A DNA stretch of 64,000 nt from Verticillium longisporum. Lineage: Eukaryota > Ascomycota > Sordariomycetes > Glomerellales > Plectosphaerellaceae. Every line of letters begins with the position of its first letter. Position 1 is the first letter of the stretch. A program made the position numbers and the translations under genes. This document shows, in pieces, positions 1 through 12,541 of this stretch. The stretch lies in assembly GCA_019188255.1 (NCBI GenBank), contig JAETXT010000006.1, positions 2,170,001-2,234,000 of the forward strand, given 5' to 3'. The notes below the pieces were generated by a model that searched no databases, had not been told where the DNA came from, and was given only the letters and a program-made list of their open reading frames with translations.

Positions 1-707
1 GCAGTTTATCAGGCTCTTGCACCAGAGGTCAAAGCCAACGGTACGAGTACCAAGTCTCCCATTTCACAGTTGACCCTGGACAATAGAAGTTCTGACATTC
101 TATAGATATTGTAGCTTGTAGGTTACACGATACGGAACTCGCGATACATGAAAGCGCTATATCACAAGCACACTCTCCGACGAACTTTCCCAACACGCAG
201 CGTCTTAAGGCCCTTTTTGCCTGCCTCAACAGCATCAAATCATGGTTTGACCTCGCCTTAGTCATTCCGCTCTCTACATGCCCCGACTATGGGCTCACAT
301 TCTTCGCGCAAATGTCGCATTGTGCCATCAATCTCCACCGTCTCCAGACAATGGACGATCCCATCTGGGACATTGCCACTGCGCGCACCATCATCGACCT
401 TCCCCATGTGTTGGAGAAGCTCGCAGTACGGTGCACAGTAGCTGCAGACTTGGCCACGGCGTCCCCCAACGACAACGAGGAGTTCACCTTTGTCAGGGCG
501 GCGAAGATGCTTCGTATGATGAAATCGTTTTGGGAAAAGGAGATGACAGAGCGAATGGCAAAGGCGAGACGGGAGGCAACGGGTCTACCGACACCGGCTA
601 CGCAAGGCACTTCCGTACCCCTGGACGGCGTTGAGCTGGCGGACTTTGATGGAGAGCTACTGGATGACGAATGGTTCGCTCATGTTTTTACGCCAATGGA
701 CCTTTAG
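1..707 (+). CDS. Fungal transcription regulator, C-terminal part (5' end outside window)
   Basis: This is the 3' end of a gene that begins before the window. I read exons 1-40 and 169-707, joined across a 128-bp GT..AG intron that keeps frame (phase 1). The product contains KALFACLNSIKSWFDLAL followed by a stretch ending HCAINLHRLQTMDD. That pattern (short variable linker, then 'LxACLxSIKxWFD' and 'LxxLDDPxWD') is typical of the C-terminal region of fungal Zn(II)2Cys6 regulators. The zinc cluster itself would lie upstream and cannot be seen. The protein ends with an acidic, aromatic tail (DDEWFAHVFTPMDL), which could be an activation segment. The target is unknown. It ends 321 bp from the convergent pectate lyase gene, but nothing shows that it controls that gene. 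Confidence 0.7.
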
Positions 708-1028
708 ATGTTGCTTTTCTCAAGGAGTTTGGAGTTTTGGGCAGGCCGGTTAGATCCAGGAATAAAATTTTGCTTGGATGCAGATGGGGTTGCCATCGCG
801 AGCTGGTCAACGAGTTTAGGCTTTGCCACCGGGACCTCGCGCCAGGCAGATCGATGCGTTTTGAGATAAACACCATTCATGACTTTCTTATGTGCAGAGG
901 AAATATTTACAAAATCTGAAAGCGTCACGCCTGTTCTAGCAGAGCGTGTGCGGGAGGGACTGTTTCTCGCCCCAAAGTTCCATCCATCACTGTTCGTTTC
1001 GACCAGCAAACCAGGTTGATGTATCAGC
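708..1028. other. Intergenic, convergent 3' ends
   Basis: About 320 bp between the stop codons of the regulator and the pectate lyase. It should hold both 3' UTRs. I see no further gene or repeat. Confidence 0.6.
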
Positions 1029-2106
1029 TTACAGGGTTTGGCCGGCGGTACCGACCACGGCAGCCTTTACGGAGCCTGAGCCAAGAGCAGGGATGCTGTA
1101 TGGCAGGGAGCTCGAGGTCAGGGTGCCCACGGGAGCCGAGTTCACGGAGCCGCCAAGGTCGACATCCTCGGCAACGGCGTAGCCAGTCTCGTCAGAGTAG
1201 TCAAAGAAGATGGCGCGCTCAGCGGAGTTCTCGAACACGGAGCTCTGGACAAGGACCTGGGCTCCCATGCGGGTGTTGACACCAGAATCAATGAGACCGT
1301 TCCAGTAGTTGTTGATCAAATGGACGGTAGCGAAGCGGATGAGGGGACCGCGGCTGAAAACGTTGGACCAGTGGTTGTTGGCGTAAGTAACGTGGAGCTT
1401 GCCAGTGTCCTCTCCGGCGTTGCTGTCAGAGTGTCCGATCAGGGAGCCCTTCCACTACAGAGAGTTAGCCATTACTTCTTCCAGATTATTTGTGTCGTTC
1501 GAAGCTTACGTGGTCGTGGAGGTAAGAGTTGGAAATAGTAATCCAATCCGCGCCGTGAGAAACATCAAAGAGACCGTCAAGGTCATCCTTGCCGCCAGAC
1601 AGGTCACCAGAAAGGTCAACGTGGTCGACCCAAACGTTGGTAGACTCATCGATACCGATGGCATCACCATTACTAGCATCGACCTTGGTGATCTTTAGGT
1701 TGCGCAGGATGACATTGCTCTGACGGCGAACGTAGAAGCCAACACCATCGATAGCTGGAATTTATCAGTCCCTATTGGCCATCGCAAAAGGTATGACACT
1801 TGACTTACAGCTTCCAGCCTCACCGAAAATAGTCTTATCCGAGGTGGGCCTGACGCGAGTGTTCCCTGAGAGTTGGCCAGACACAATGATGGTCAGAGGG
1901 CCGTCGCTCTGGGCGGCCTCGATCAGGGCGTCAACGGTGGTGACCGTAACGGTGTCGCCGCCGGCGCCACCAGTGGTGCCGCCATTCTCGGTGCAGTATC
2001 CAATGGGACAGGCTTCGCTGGCCTGGCGACGAGCCAGAGTATTGCGGGAGGTGATGGGGGTAGCAACGGCCAGCGTGGCGAACAGAGCAATGGGAGAGAA
2101 CTTCAT
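1029..2106 (-). CDS. Secreted pectate lyase, polysaccharide lyase family 1
   Basis: Three exons: 2106-1809, 1754-1510 and 1454-1029, with introns of 54 and 55 bp. They give a 322-residue protein, the usual size for a fungal PL1 enzyme. The N-terminus (MKFSPIALFATLAVATPI) is a signal peptide followed by an RR-type propeptide site, so the enzyme should be secreted. The mature part shows GEAGSSIDGVGFYVRRQSN, then DGIDESTNVWVDHVDLSGD-like and DGLFDVSHGADWITISNS, the Ca2+-binding parallel beta-helix region. SRGPLIRF and VNTRMGAQVLV follow, the conserved C-terminal active-site side of the family. It cleaves de-esterified polygalacturonate by beta-elimination. No frame defect. I did not separate pectate from pectin lyase by experiment, but the motif set favours pectate lyase. 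Confidence 0.9.
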
Positions 2107-3454
2107 GGTTGCAAATGATGGATGGTTGTAGAAGGTGAATTTGAGTAGTGTGGAAGGAGAAGGGATGCTGTTCGTGTTTATCAAACTGAGGCTCGCTGAA
2201 GAACTCTTTCCCATATATTTCTCTGGAAAAGCCGTTGTTTTATATTCGACCATCCATTGCGACTTCTGACGACATTGTCGCTTGCTGAATGCTGTTCCCT
2301 TCTCGCGATGCTCATACCAAGAACAACTAGATCACATCTGTAAGCTTCTCCGGAATAACCTTGATTTAGGACTCCATCCCGCTGTCGATCTTCCGCAAGG
2401 AGCCCATAGTAAACGTCTGCAGACCGGTGGTGGTTGGCTGAGGCCGTAGACGCGCTGTCCACAATTACCCCAGGATCCTGAAACTCGAATGACTGTCATC
2501 TTTCACAGACGGCTTTCGGTAGATAGAGGCTCCTTCATCCTTCTCGGTAGTGATCTTCGACTAAGCAAGGCACCGCTCATCGTGGCCTGCTCATCTAATA
2601 CCTTTCCGGGCTGCAGACAGATGAGATGGTCAAGACCATTGGCCTCCATTGCGCCTTTCAGCCTTGGCGATTGGAGGAAAATTTGCCATGTCCTGCATGG
2701 CCGTGAACATGCGCTCAGCACGCTAACCATGCTTCGCATTCGTGGGGCATTCTTTGCGGGGGGGAGCACTGCAATAACACATCATCGCCCCAAGGGGCCA
2801 AGTGCGAAGCGGTGCTTGAGGTGCCAAGTCCTTCCGGGGGGGGGACACGAAAAGATCGACATCCTTCCACACACGCTGCCACCGGACTTTCAATGCTTCA
2901 GGAGTCCGTATATTTGAATCATGAGATTACATGTGCAAGGTCATCATGTACAGACTTATATTTCGCACCAGTAGAGACAAGTAGGCAGCAACTGATCTGC
3001 ATTCCGTCATCTCAAAAGGACTTGGCCCGCTGCTTCGGATGCCAACTCGAAAGCGCCTTGCAGAAGACACTGAACAATGGGAGCAATTGCTTGTTCTCCA
3101 AGCCGTACTACAACAGCACTGCTTCCGCCAGTCAGGGTTGTGATCACGACACGCCTGGTCGAAAGCACCTTTACCTTGGCACCCCATACTTGACTCAATC
3201 TCAACAGCGCAAGTTTTGACTCGTTACCCCATTGTAGTTCACCAGGTCCACTGGCACGACGAAGGGTGCAATGTTCTTTTCTTGGTACAAGCCGACAGAC
3301 TCACGGGGGATGTATTCAAGATTGGTGGACAGACCTGCAGCCGTATCTCGGTATTCAGTCGCCATTGCGATGATTGGAATCATGATTTCCCGGTCGTCAC
3401 CTTTAGCCATGCCTCACCACCAAACTCGCAACTCCCCACTTCAGCGTGGAGGAC
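2107..3454. other. Intergenic, promoter of pectate lyase and 3' flank of SDR
   Basis: About 1.35 kb without a gene I can support. It includes the upstream region of the pectate lyase. Short open frames occur on both strands but show no family signature. Two G-runs of 8 or so lie near 2758 and 2836. Confidence 0.5.
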
Positions 3455-4513
3455 CTAGTCTCCCAATGGGTAAGGATGCAAGATCTGGCCATAGTACAGC
3501 TCCGAGTCTTTCGAAGCAAGAAAGACATAGCTGGGAGCAACTTCACTTGGCTGTCCCGGGCGACCGAGCTGCGACTTCTTCCCAAAGCCTTCCATCTGTT
3601 CTGCCGGCCTGGAGGCCGGTTGAAGTGGCGTGTGTACTGGCCCAGGCGCGACCGCGTTCACCCTGATACCCTTAGAGACCAGCTGCTTCGCCAGGGCCCT
3701 CGTGAATGAGGTGATGGCACCCTTTGTAGACGCATAGTCAATCATGGCTGCGGTGCCGCGGAAGGCTACCGTCGAAGTTGAGTTGATGATGCTTGAACAT
3801 TGTGAGCACGGTTGTCAGATTAATGGGAGGCATTGGGGTCTTACGATCCGCCCTTCTCCATGTGCTTCAGCGCGTACTTCGTGATGGCGAAAATCTGGAG
3901 AATATTACTGCGGAATGTGCTCTCCACATCGTCAAGGTTAATATCCGTAAAGTCTTCGCACATGACTTGCTTCGCAGCATTGTTGACCAGAATGTGAATC
4001 TTGCCGAATTTATCGATATGCTGTTGTACGGCGTTTTTGCAGGTGTCGTTCTCCATAAGGTTGCCAGCAACGAGCAGGCATTCTTTGCCCTCCTTCTCGA
4101 CGAGCTGCTTCGTCTCTTCGGCATCTTCCTGTTCGTCTGGGAGATAGACGATTGTCACATCAGCACCCTCTCGGGCGAATAGCACGGCCACGGACCGGCC
4201 GATGCCCGAGCTGCTGGTTGTTAGGCCACGATAAAGTTGAGGGGAGATGACCTGTGCTTACTCTCCGCCAGTGATCAGGGCCTTGCTTCCTTCGAGCTTT
4301 TTAGCTGCACGGTACTCTTGAAAATCATTCTTGCCTTCTAGCTTGGTGGGCTCGCTCTTTGGCGCGAGGTCTTGCTCTCGGCTGGCGATGCATCGGGTTA
4401 GACTGTTGTCTGCGAGGCACACGTCCTTTCATTCCGACTTTCACATACCCAGGCAGGCTTTGAGCTTGCTTCTCCTCCACGGGCTTGAATTGACCGCTTT
4501 CACCTCCTGACAT
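3455..4513 (-). CDS. Short-chain dehydrogenase/reductase (ygfF / glucose-ribitol dehydrogenase-like)
   Basis: Four exons: 4513-4449, 4381-4262, 4210-3845 and 3791-3455. The introns (67, 51 and 53 bp) have good donors and CTAAC branch sites. They give 295 residues, normal for the family. The N-terminal MSGGESGQFKPVEEKQAQSLPG leads to LAPKSEPTKLEGKNDF, typical of this SDR subgroup. The Rossmann motif ITGGDSGIG lies near residue 57, LVNNAAKQ near 137, the catalytic serine in STSTVAFRG and YASTK near 203. VAPGPVHTPLQPASRP follows. The substrate is unknown; related proteins reduce or oxidise sugars or small carbonyls with NAD(P). An in-frame ATG 33 bp upstream (4546) would add 11 residues; I prefer 4513 because MSGG starts the familiar part. 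The extreme C-terminus (YYGQILHPYPLGD) is unusual but in frame. Confidence 0.85.
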
Positions 4514-5320
4514 TTTCAAGGCTTTTTTGATGGAGCTCAGTGGCAAGTATGACTATTGATCCAAGGTCTTGTGCGTTGAAATGTTAGTTCGATGTAAGAA
4601 GCAAGGAATCTCAAACGGAGTCCATCTCTCAGACGCAATCTCCGGGCGGCTTGGTGCGAGTATGTGGTCATGACAGCATCATTTACGACCGGGCTTCGGG
4701 ATGATGTAAGAATGCGGTCTCAACCCCGCATTCACGGACATTTACTGCCTGAGAGCGTCATGCATTCTTGGCCTTCCTGTGTTGACAATTCGTACGACTT
4801 GACAGGCATCAAATCAAACGCTTCGGCTCTCATTCAGTCAGCTTGAGCATGCAGCATGGTGTCGTACCGACTCTCAAAAAGCGAAACGGGCGTCAGGCCG
4901 GGGGGATATTTGGTAGCACTGGTTGATTTCGCATCGACTGTTTTCAATGGTGTTAATGGATGGTGTTGAGAAACTTCGGGCAAACGTGGATTGAACCGAA
5001 AACCCCGTCGATTACCATGCATGTTATTGAGCTCTGGGGCACCGACATATCCACAAGATCCCGTGGGATCCAGCGTGTCATTGGAGACTTTCACATCATC
5101 ATGCCGCTTCGGATCTAGACATCCGCGCGCCTTAGAAGAAGATCTTCCCAAGATGCTCCATCCCTCGTTCCCCACCGGCGTGACATCTTGGCAGTTATGT
5201 TATATAGCATACCGTGTCCCGCATGTTCTTACCTTGTCCCCGCAAAGAGTCCCGACTCCTTCATCTTATATCATGTTGCCATTCGACGCAAGTAGTTCAG
5301 GGAGCGTGTAATACGAGAAG
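4514..5320. promoter_or_regulatory. Divergent upstream region of SDR and MFS genes
   Basis: About 800 bp between two genes read away from each other, so it should hold both promoters. I recognise no specific binding site. The part near the MFS start is AT-richer around 5190-5290. Confidence 0.4.
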
Positions 5321-6908
5321 ATGCCCCGTCGAGCGCAGATACTCTATCCGCAGGCTGCTGTTCCCTATGCGAGTCGAGATATCCAAGAGGCCACTCCACC
5401 ACTCGGTCCCAACAATTATGTCGACTTTAGGCTCCACGATCCAGAAAACCCTCGGAACTTTTCCGTCGGTCGCAAGTGGTACATCACGATCGTTGTAGTC
5501 CTCCTTGCCACCAATGGTAACTACGCCTCCAGCTTGCCGTCTGGCAGTCTGGTCTCCCTTTCTGAGAGCTTTGGGGTTTCTGAATACGTCGCCGGCCTGT
5601 CCATCACGGTATTCCTTCTAGGCTTTTGCGCCGGGCCTTTCATTTTTGCACCATTATCAGAGTTCTATGGTCGAAGAGTCGTGCTTTTTGCTACGTCTCC
5701 GATATACATGGCCTTCACATTCCTATGCGCCTTTCCCCCAAGCTTTGCTTCTCTGCTTGTCGGACGCTTTCTGGCCGGCACGTTCATCGCCGCGAGCATC
5801 AGCATCGCCCCAGGCGTTCTGGCTGATCTGTGGGAACCTGACGAGAGAGGCAATGCCACTGCTGTCTTCTCCCTCTTCAGCTGGGTGGGGCCTTCTGTCG
5901 GGCCCATCGTTTCTGGTTTCTGCGAGCTGAAAAAGGACTGGCGCTGGGCATTCTACACGGCGTTGTGGTTTTGGGCCGCTGCAGCGATCCCCATGCTGAC
6001 GCTGCCCGAGACACATGCGCCTACGATCCAGTCCCAGAAGGCTCGCTGTATCCGCGCTGCCAAAATCCCCGGCTATGAGAACGTCACATCGTACGCGGAG
6101 GCCACGAGCCCCTCTCTCCTCGGCATCTACAAGATTGCCCTCACCCGACCATGGTGCCTCCTCATCGATCCCATTTCTACCGCATGCGCCATCTATATGG
6201 CGTTTGTCTTCACATTGTACTACATGTTGTTCAGTATCTACCCCATCGTTTTCCAGGACATGCGGGGGTGGAACTCTGGTGTTGGCCAGCTCCCCCTGAT
6301 GGGGTCGGTACTCGGGGCCGGTCTCGGGGCTGTTATAGTCTCCCTGGATACGCGGCGTCGCATGTGCCGAATCAAGAGCAGAGAAGAGCTCCCACCAGAA
6401 GACCGTCTGCTCATGGCCATGATCGGCGGTGTCGGGTTTCCGATTACAATGTTCTGGTTTGCATGGACAGGCCAATTCAAGTAAGTCAGTCTTTGTGCCG
6501 TGTTCACGAGGGAAGGCGTGCTCTGTATGACAGGACTCTGCTAATTACTGCAGCTCAATACACTGGTCGGTGCCCACGATCGCAGGTGTTTTCCTATCGG
6601 CGAGTCTTCTGCTCATCTTTGTTGCGTTGACCAACTACTTGCTGGACACCTATCAACATCTCGCTTCGTCCGCTGTGGCGGCCAACATATTCGCCCGCTC
6701 TCTCGGGAGCGCAACTGCGCCGCTGTTTACGAGCTTCATGTTTGAGGCACTTGACGTGGGCGGCGGAGGTTCGCTGATTGCCGGAGTTGCGGTGCTGCTT
6801 GCACCAGTCCCGTTCATATTTTACCGGTATGGTTCCAGGATACGGGCCAGGAGCAAGTACGTTCCTACTGGTGCTACCGAGACAGCACATCTGTACAGTG
6901 CCGCATGA
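5321..6908 (+). CDS. MFS transporter, DHA1 (drug:H+ antiporter-1) type
   Basis: Two exons, 5321-6480 and 6554-6908, joined over a 73-bp intron with donor GTAAGT. The product is 504 residues with about twelve hydrophobic spans. The cytoplasmic N-terminus has the DPENPRNFSVGRKW signature that precedes TM1 in fungal DHA1 carriers. The loop between TM2 and TM3 has APLSEFYGRRVV, the motif-A form of the group related to yeast Tpo and Candida Flu1 transporters. Members export drugs, polyamines, organic acids or toxins with proton exchange at the plasma membrane. The substrate cannot be told here. The divergent SDR next door could hint at a small detoxification or metabolite module, but that is inference only. 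The frame is clean. Confidence 0.88.
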
Positions 6909-8928
6909 TGTTCGAATCTAGAAAATGGCGGGTGGCAGGGAAAGCCAAGCCGCATCGTGGGCGGCACAAGACGGCAAAGAGACCTTTGTACGATATGTAT
7001 GAGTGTTTCAAAACACCACCGAGCAATGCTCGCGACGCATAGAGCATAGATATCAAGTACTTAGCTTACGTCCAATCCAACCAGGCTGATTTCCGCTGTG
7101 TTTGGCCTCGTGATCAGCATTTATAAGCGTCTTCGACACGCAGGTACGTCCCAGTAAGAGGGCGCCTTGCAAGGCTCAGGCACGCAATGCATCTTGAGCG
7201 TCACGTCTTAGCTTTTGGTCTGTGCGAAAAGCATTTACGTCTCTCTCCATGTGACTTGAGGTTCAAGGGAGCTGTATAAAAGCAACTAATGTCGGCGAGC
7301 ATAGCACTTTGTGGCCATGTGATTAGGTAGTATAAATGGGCTGTGAGCTTCTTAATTGATTTATTCGTCCGATGCAAAGACACGGATTGATGTCCTGGAC
7401 CATTCTGAGCACCCGTGGGTGGGTGGGGTGTGCTGAGGATCGCCAACGACTGGTGGTGCAACGGCAGAGCGGTTATCACGCACTTTAACACAACATTGTA
7501 CCTGCTCGGATTACCTTGTTGAGGAAAGTCAGGTCTGTCCCCAAGGCTGGAGAGCTTATAATTATGGACGGGTGGCGGGATCCCAAAACCGTGGGCAGCC
7601 AACCCCAGATTGAGCCATGCCCTCGGATTGTGGTATCCTCGACCACTGCGCTGCTTGACCAGGCTTGACTACGACACCAATATGGTCGGATCGATCAGGC
7701 CAGTTCGGGAAACGAACCAAGCGAGAAGGTTTCCCCTTCTGCTCGCATGACAGGAACCATCATTCCCGCCCTTGCTCATGCCCAGCATCAACCTCGGGAT
7801 CCCCGTTTAGGCCTAGGGGAAAGATCGGCCTGCAAGTGACCAAGGCCGGTTCCCCGGATTCATGGCACTTGGCTACATGGTAAGGCTTGAAGCTAGGGGC
7901 CTGGTAAGGCGGCAGAGGCTTGACCCGCACATCCCACAGCTCAGTGGGTGTCCTCCAGAGCCATGACGTCTTGGCCCCGTCCCGACAGCCCGTTCTTCGC
8001 CGTATGTTGGTCGTGTCACGTCTCGACGTGGAGAACGTCAAAATTTTCTACACCCTGAGAAAATATCGCAAGAATAAAGCGGTGGAGGCTGATGATGTCA
8101 ACCTCGTGGAGCAGAAGCGGTTTGACTGGGTCCGAAAGGGAAGACGAATCTGGGATCGTGATTCCCGATTCCGGGGATTGTGGATGAGAGCACAGCACAG
8201 TCATCAACTGGCAGCTTGAATTTGCAACCATCGTGTTGGATTTTCATCCTTCCCGGCACGTCCAAAAGAGGCATTCCTGAGCTGTGAAAGAAAGTACTCG
8301 CAGGGCGAACGTGAACGTGAACCCCCAAGGTATCGGCCGACACTTTTTCGCCTTTTCTCAAGCCAAGACTTCCTCCGGGTGACATGCCGACAAGGTGAAG
8401 GATGTTTCCAGGATTTCGAACCCTTCCGGGCACGGGCGCCGTCTTTGACTGGTTCGTTTTGCCCGACTGGGCCTCGTAGCCGCTTTGTTGCACGAGGTTG
8501 TGGAGTCCGAATTGAGTAAAACAGATGGGGCAACGTCGTGAGAGGCTGGTTCGTAGATGACCTGACTCGGTATAGGGCGGTGTTGTTGTTTCCGATGACG
8601 TCTTGGTACGATTCGTCTACTAACCGTCCAATGTGTTGCTCCACATTCGAGATGTTGGAGTCCAAAGAATTCAGCGTAATGAGTAGAGGGCAATCCCATG
8701 AGGAGAATGGACTAACAAGCCTTCTCCAAGAGTCTCCGGAAGTATATGAGTCTGGGCGTCTCCTGATCTTCAATCTGAACATTGGCACGTGGAGTTCATT
8801 GTTCTTGTGCTACTCTTAACTTGTGGACCGTATCTACCAGACCTGACGATCCTCAAGACTTTCACAAACGCATCATACTATTGACTTTGCTTTTCCGACA
8901 CAAGATCGACTGTTATTCATCAGACACC
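6909..8928. other. Intergenic region, no supported gene
   Basis: About 2 kb between the two MFS genes. Several short open frames exist on both strands (for example 7201-7602 and 8204-8788 on the minus strand). They overlap in conflicting frames and have no recognisable domain. The final few hundred bases should be the sugar transporter promoter and leader. Confidence 0.5.
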
Positions 8929-10962
8929 ATGGGCATCGAGGACAGGTTCTTCGGCCTACGCGGCAAGAAGCTAGGATGGATGATCGGCTTTTGTGCTGGC
9001 ATGGACTTTTTGCTGTTCGGTTATGGTACGCGCCTCTCGACGTCTGACGTTCCGCTTGCTCAGTGGAAGGCTAACCCTTGGCAGATCAAGGTGTGATGGG
9101 TGGTATCCTGACGCTGAGGATTTTCTTGGATCAGTTCCCTGAAATTGTAAGTTACTCGAAACGTTGGAAAGCGTCCCTCGTGATCACGCAGCTTGCTAAC
9201 CATTTGCCCCCAGGACCCGGATGTATGTGTTCTCACCATGCGCCAAGCCCTGGCCGTACTAATGAAAGCTAGACTGCCACAAATGCCGCTGAGTCGAGTA
9301 CTCGTGCCACACACCAGGGCATCTCGATCGCAAGCTACAACCTCGGTTGCTTCTTCGGCGCCATCCTTGCCATCTTCATCGGAAACCCCTTGGGTCGCAA
9401 GCGTATGATCATCCTCGGCACGGCCATCATGGTTGTCGGCGCCGCCCTGCAGGCTTCGGCCTTTGGCATCGCCCACCTGATTGTTGGTCGCATCATCACC
9501 GGTCTCGGCAACGGCATCAACACGTCGACGGTGCCCACGTGGCAATCAGAGACGTCGAGCTCCCACAAGCGCGGCAAGATGGTCATGTTCGAGGGCGCTC
9601 TCATCACCGCCGGTATCATGATTAGTTACTGGATTGACCTTGGCTTCAGCTTTGCTGATGGTAGTGTCGCCTGTAAGAGCCCTCCTACCCGAGCAGTGAT
9701 GCCCCTCGGTCGAGTATTGACACTTGTCTGCAGGGCGATTCCCCCTGGCCTTCCAGATCGTCTTCTGCATTCTCATTCTCGCCACTGTCTGGAAGCTTCC
9801 TGAGTCGCCCCGCTGGCTCATGCTCAAGGGCCGCGAGGATGATGCCAGGGAGGTGATCTCAGCGCTGGCCGATCTTCCCGTGGATCACCAGTTTGTCGAG
9901 AACGAATTTACGTCCATCAAGGAGACTGTCGCCGAGATGTCCAAGGTCAGTAGACTTGCCCCTCTGTGCATTGAACAAGGCACTGACGTTGTCTCAGGGT
10001 TCCTTCAAGGACTTGTTTTCCAACGACGAGAACCGCCATTTGCACCGCGTCGTCCTGGCCTACGTCAACCAGATGTTCCAGCAGGTTCGTACCACTCACC
10101 TTTTAAACTGGCAGAAGAATGCCGCTGACCCGTGCTCCAGATCAGCGGCATCAACCTCATCACCTACTACGCAGCGGTCATCTACAGCGGAGTAAGTTTC
10201 ATGGCCCTGACAAAGGCACACGAGCGAATATTGACGAGAAAACAGCTCGGCATGTCGCCGTTCATGTCCCGCCTTCTAGCAGCTCTCAACGGAACCGAGT
10301 ACTTCCTCGCCTCGCTGCCTCCCATCTGGCTCGTCGAGCGCGTCGGCCGCCGCAAGCTCATGCTCTTCGGCGCAGCAGGCCAGGCCGCGACCATGGCCAT
10401 CCTGACCGGCGTCAACTCCCAGGACGGCACGGCCTTCCAGATCACGGGCATCGTCTTCCTCTTCATCTTCAACACCTTCTTCGCCATCGGCTGGCTCGGC
10501 ATGACGTGGCTGTACCCGGCCGAGATTGTGCCGCTGCGCATCCGCGCGCCCGCCAACGGCTTCAGCACGTCGGCCAACTGGATCTGGAACTTCATGGTCG
10601 TCATGATCACGCCTGTCAGCTTCAATGACATTGGACACTACACGTACCTCATCTTCGCTGTCATCAACGCCGTCATAGTGCCCGTCGTCTACTTCTTCTA
10701 CCCGGAGACGGCCTACCGCTCGCTCGAGGAGATGGACGCCATCTTCCAAAAAGCCAAGGGCGCCGCCGGCTGGTTCTCCGTCGTCAAGATTGCCCACGAC
10801 GAGCCGAGGCGTTACGGCAAGAACGGCGAGCTGCTGATCGACCACGACGACGCTGAGGAGAAGGGCCGCCACATGCACCACTCGGTCGACGGCAGCGATT
10901 CGCGGTCCGCCGACGGCATGTTCAACCGCGTAGACGACGAGCGCAAGCGCAACGAGAACTAG
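8929..10962 (+). CDS. MFS sugar transporter (SP family, hexose transporter-like)
   Basis: Eight exons: 8929-9025, 9085-9146, 9214-9222, 9273-9672, 9734-9945, 9998-10084, 10141-10191 and 10246-10962. All joins keep frame and give 544 residues. Sugar porter signatures: FGYGDQGVMGG in TM1, GNPLGRKR after TM2, LPESPRWLMLKGRE after TM6, ISGINLITYYAAVIY in TM7, LVERVGRRKLML between TM8 and TM9, and FYPETAYRSLEEMDAIF after TM12. The carrier should import a hexose or related sugar with protons across the plasma membrane; which sugar is not clear. The C-terminal tail is long, hydrophilic and His/Asp-rich. Exon 3 is only 9 bp and both neighbouring joins are phase 0, so skipping it would also keep frame. 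No frame defects, unlike the decayed sugar transporter near 21 kb. Confidence 0.9.
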
Positions 10963-11218
10963 ACCGGAGGATAGTGCTAGCGGGAGCAGAGACTGGGAAA
11001 GTTTCACGCCATGACGGCGGAAGTCGAAGAATGGAATCGCCCTGCCGCGCGCAAAGGCGCTTACATTCTGCACAGATACCCCCTTTATTTTCCATCGAAG
11101 GCCTGGGGCCTTCTTTGCACATGTTATACAGGAGCTCATTTTCATAGAGAGAAAGTCAAGTTGTACCTGATCATAAGAAAATACTGTGCGATTTTCATTG
11201 TGAACAACGGCTATCCCA

Positions 11219-12541
11219 TCAACTCGCCCCACGTGCGCTGTCCTGGACTGGCGGCGGCGGCGGTTCTTGCCGAGGCACATCAAGCAGGGACTGAGAGTTG
11301 CTGCTGTTCGAGCCTTCGGTCCTGTTCTTCTCGAACTCCTGCCAGCGTAGGATCTCCTCCGGCAGAAGCGCCCCCGGGAAGAACTCATCCCTCATGACAC
11401 GGCCGAGGCCCGGGTACCGCTCCTCGACCTCAAACAGCGTCCGCATGACCTTTGTCTTGCCAATGGCCTCGACGAAATCGAGGGGCACCCCAAAATGCTC
11501 CGGGCGGCGCGTCCAGCCGGCGACGAAGACGTTCTGCAGGATGCCCAGGCCCCCGATGGCCAGCAGGAACCACGTGTCGTCCCTGATGCCGGCGGCCGTG
11601 ATGAGCAGGAGGATCCACAGGATGGCGAGGGCGAGCACGGAGCCCCGCGTCCAGTGGTGGGCCGACGTGTCGAGGTTGTTCTGGCCGGCGGCCAGGTCGG
11701 CAAGGTTCATGCCGTGGCCGTTGCCGAGGATGACAATGGCGTGCTGGGCGCCGTTGCCGCGCGTCAGGACGTAGGCGTCGCGCGAGCTCATGCGGCACGC
11801 CCACTTCTCGAGCCGCCACTGCGGCAGCAGGCCCGTCAGCAGCGCGAGCAGCGTGCCGCACGCTGTGATGAGGAGGATGCCCCAGTGGCCGGACACGGCG
11901 AGCGGCACGGCGGCGAGGCCGAGCTGGAGCGCCATGGTGACGAAGCCGCTCCAGTAGACGAGGTCGTGCTCGGGCAGGCCCGGTTTGCGCTCGGTGCTCG
12001 GGCGGTACACGGAGACGATGAGGCCGCCGCGAATGGGGCGCGGGGCCTGGCCGTCCTTGGCCTTGATCTCGAGCCACCGCTCGTCGAGGACTTCGTTCGT
12101 CTTGGCCCTGGTGCCTGGGTGGCACCACGTCTCAAAGTCGCGCACCATCCTGCCGATGATCCAACTCGAGTTCTCCATCTGGATGCCCGTCTTGCCGTTC
12201 ATGACGATGCACTGGCAGTCTGGCGCCTGGGGCATGAGCTTGTTCTCGCCGACGGCGGAGGTCAGTGCCGACAGCGAATACGCTACCCATCCTGCATGTC
12301 GGTGTGAGACGTTGTGACGGACCGGAACAAGTCAGGGGGCAATGAGCCTACCGAAAGAGAAGGTAACAGGCGCCACTCCACGCCCGGCAAGTTGAGCCAG
12401 GGCGCGAGCGACAATCTCACCACCGAGGAGGAGGAGTACGCTGAAGACATCGCCAGGCCTCGTCCACTGGTCTCTGAACTCATTCGATGTCGAGGCTGTT
12501 GAGAAGTCGCGCGACGCAATGAAAGGCAGCCTAGGCGGCAT
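11219..12541 (-). CDS. Conserved fungal multi-pass membrane protein of unknown function
   Basis: Two exons, 12541-12352 and 12291-11219, with a 60-bp intron; the join (phase 1) gives VTFSFGWVAYSLSALTSAVGENKLMPQAPDC. The product has 420 residues. The N-terminal part (DQWTRPGDVFSVLLLLGGEIVARALAQLAG) is a hydrophobic segment seen in a widely conserved group of filamentous-fungal membrane proteins. A soluble stretch with CQCIVMNGKTG follows. There are then about five more hydrophobic spans, including LVYWSGFVTMALQLGLAAVPLAV and WILLLITAAGI. The C-terminus is hydrophilic and proline-rich. I know no biochemical role and propose none. The membrane location is inferred from hydrophobicity. Its 3' end faces the sugar transporter, 256 bp away. 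Confidence 0.75.

Noticed and set aside
5723..6475. 250-codon minus-strand frame
   Set aside because: Shadow of the MFS gene on the plus strand; no motif.
7201..8788. Several 100-190-codon frames in the gap between the MFS genes
   Set aside because: They conflict with each other, lack introns in the right places and show no family signature.
10276..11388. 370-codon open frame on the minus strand
   Set aside because: It mirrors the last exon of the sugar transporter; GC-rich codon bias produces long antisense frames.
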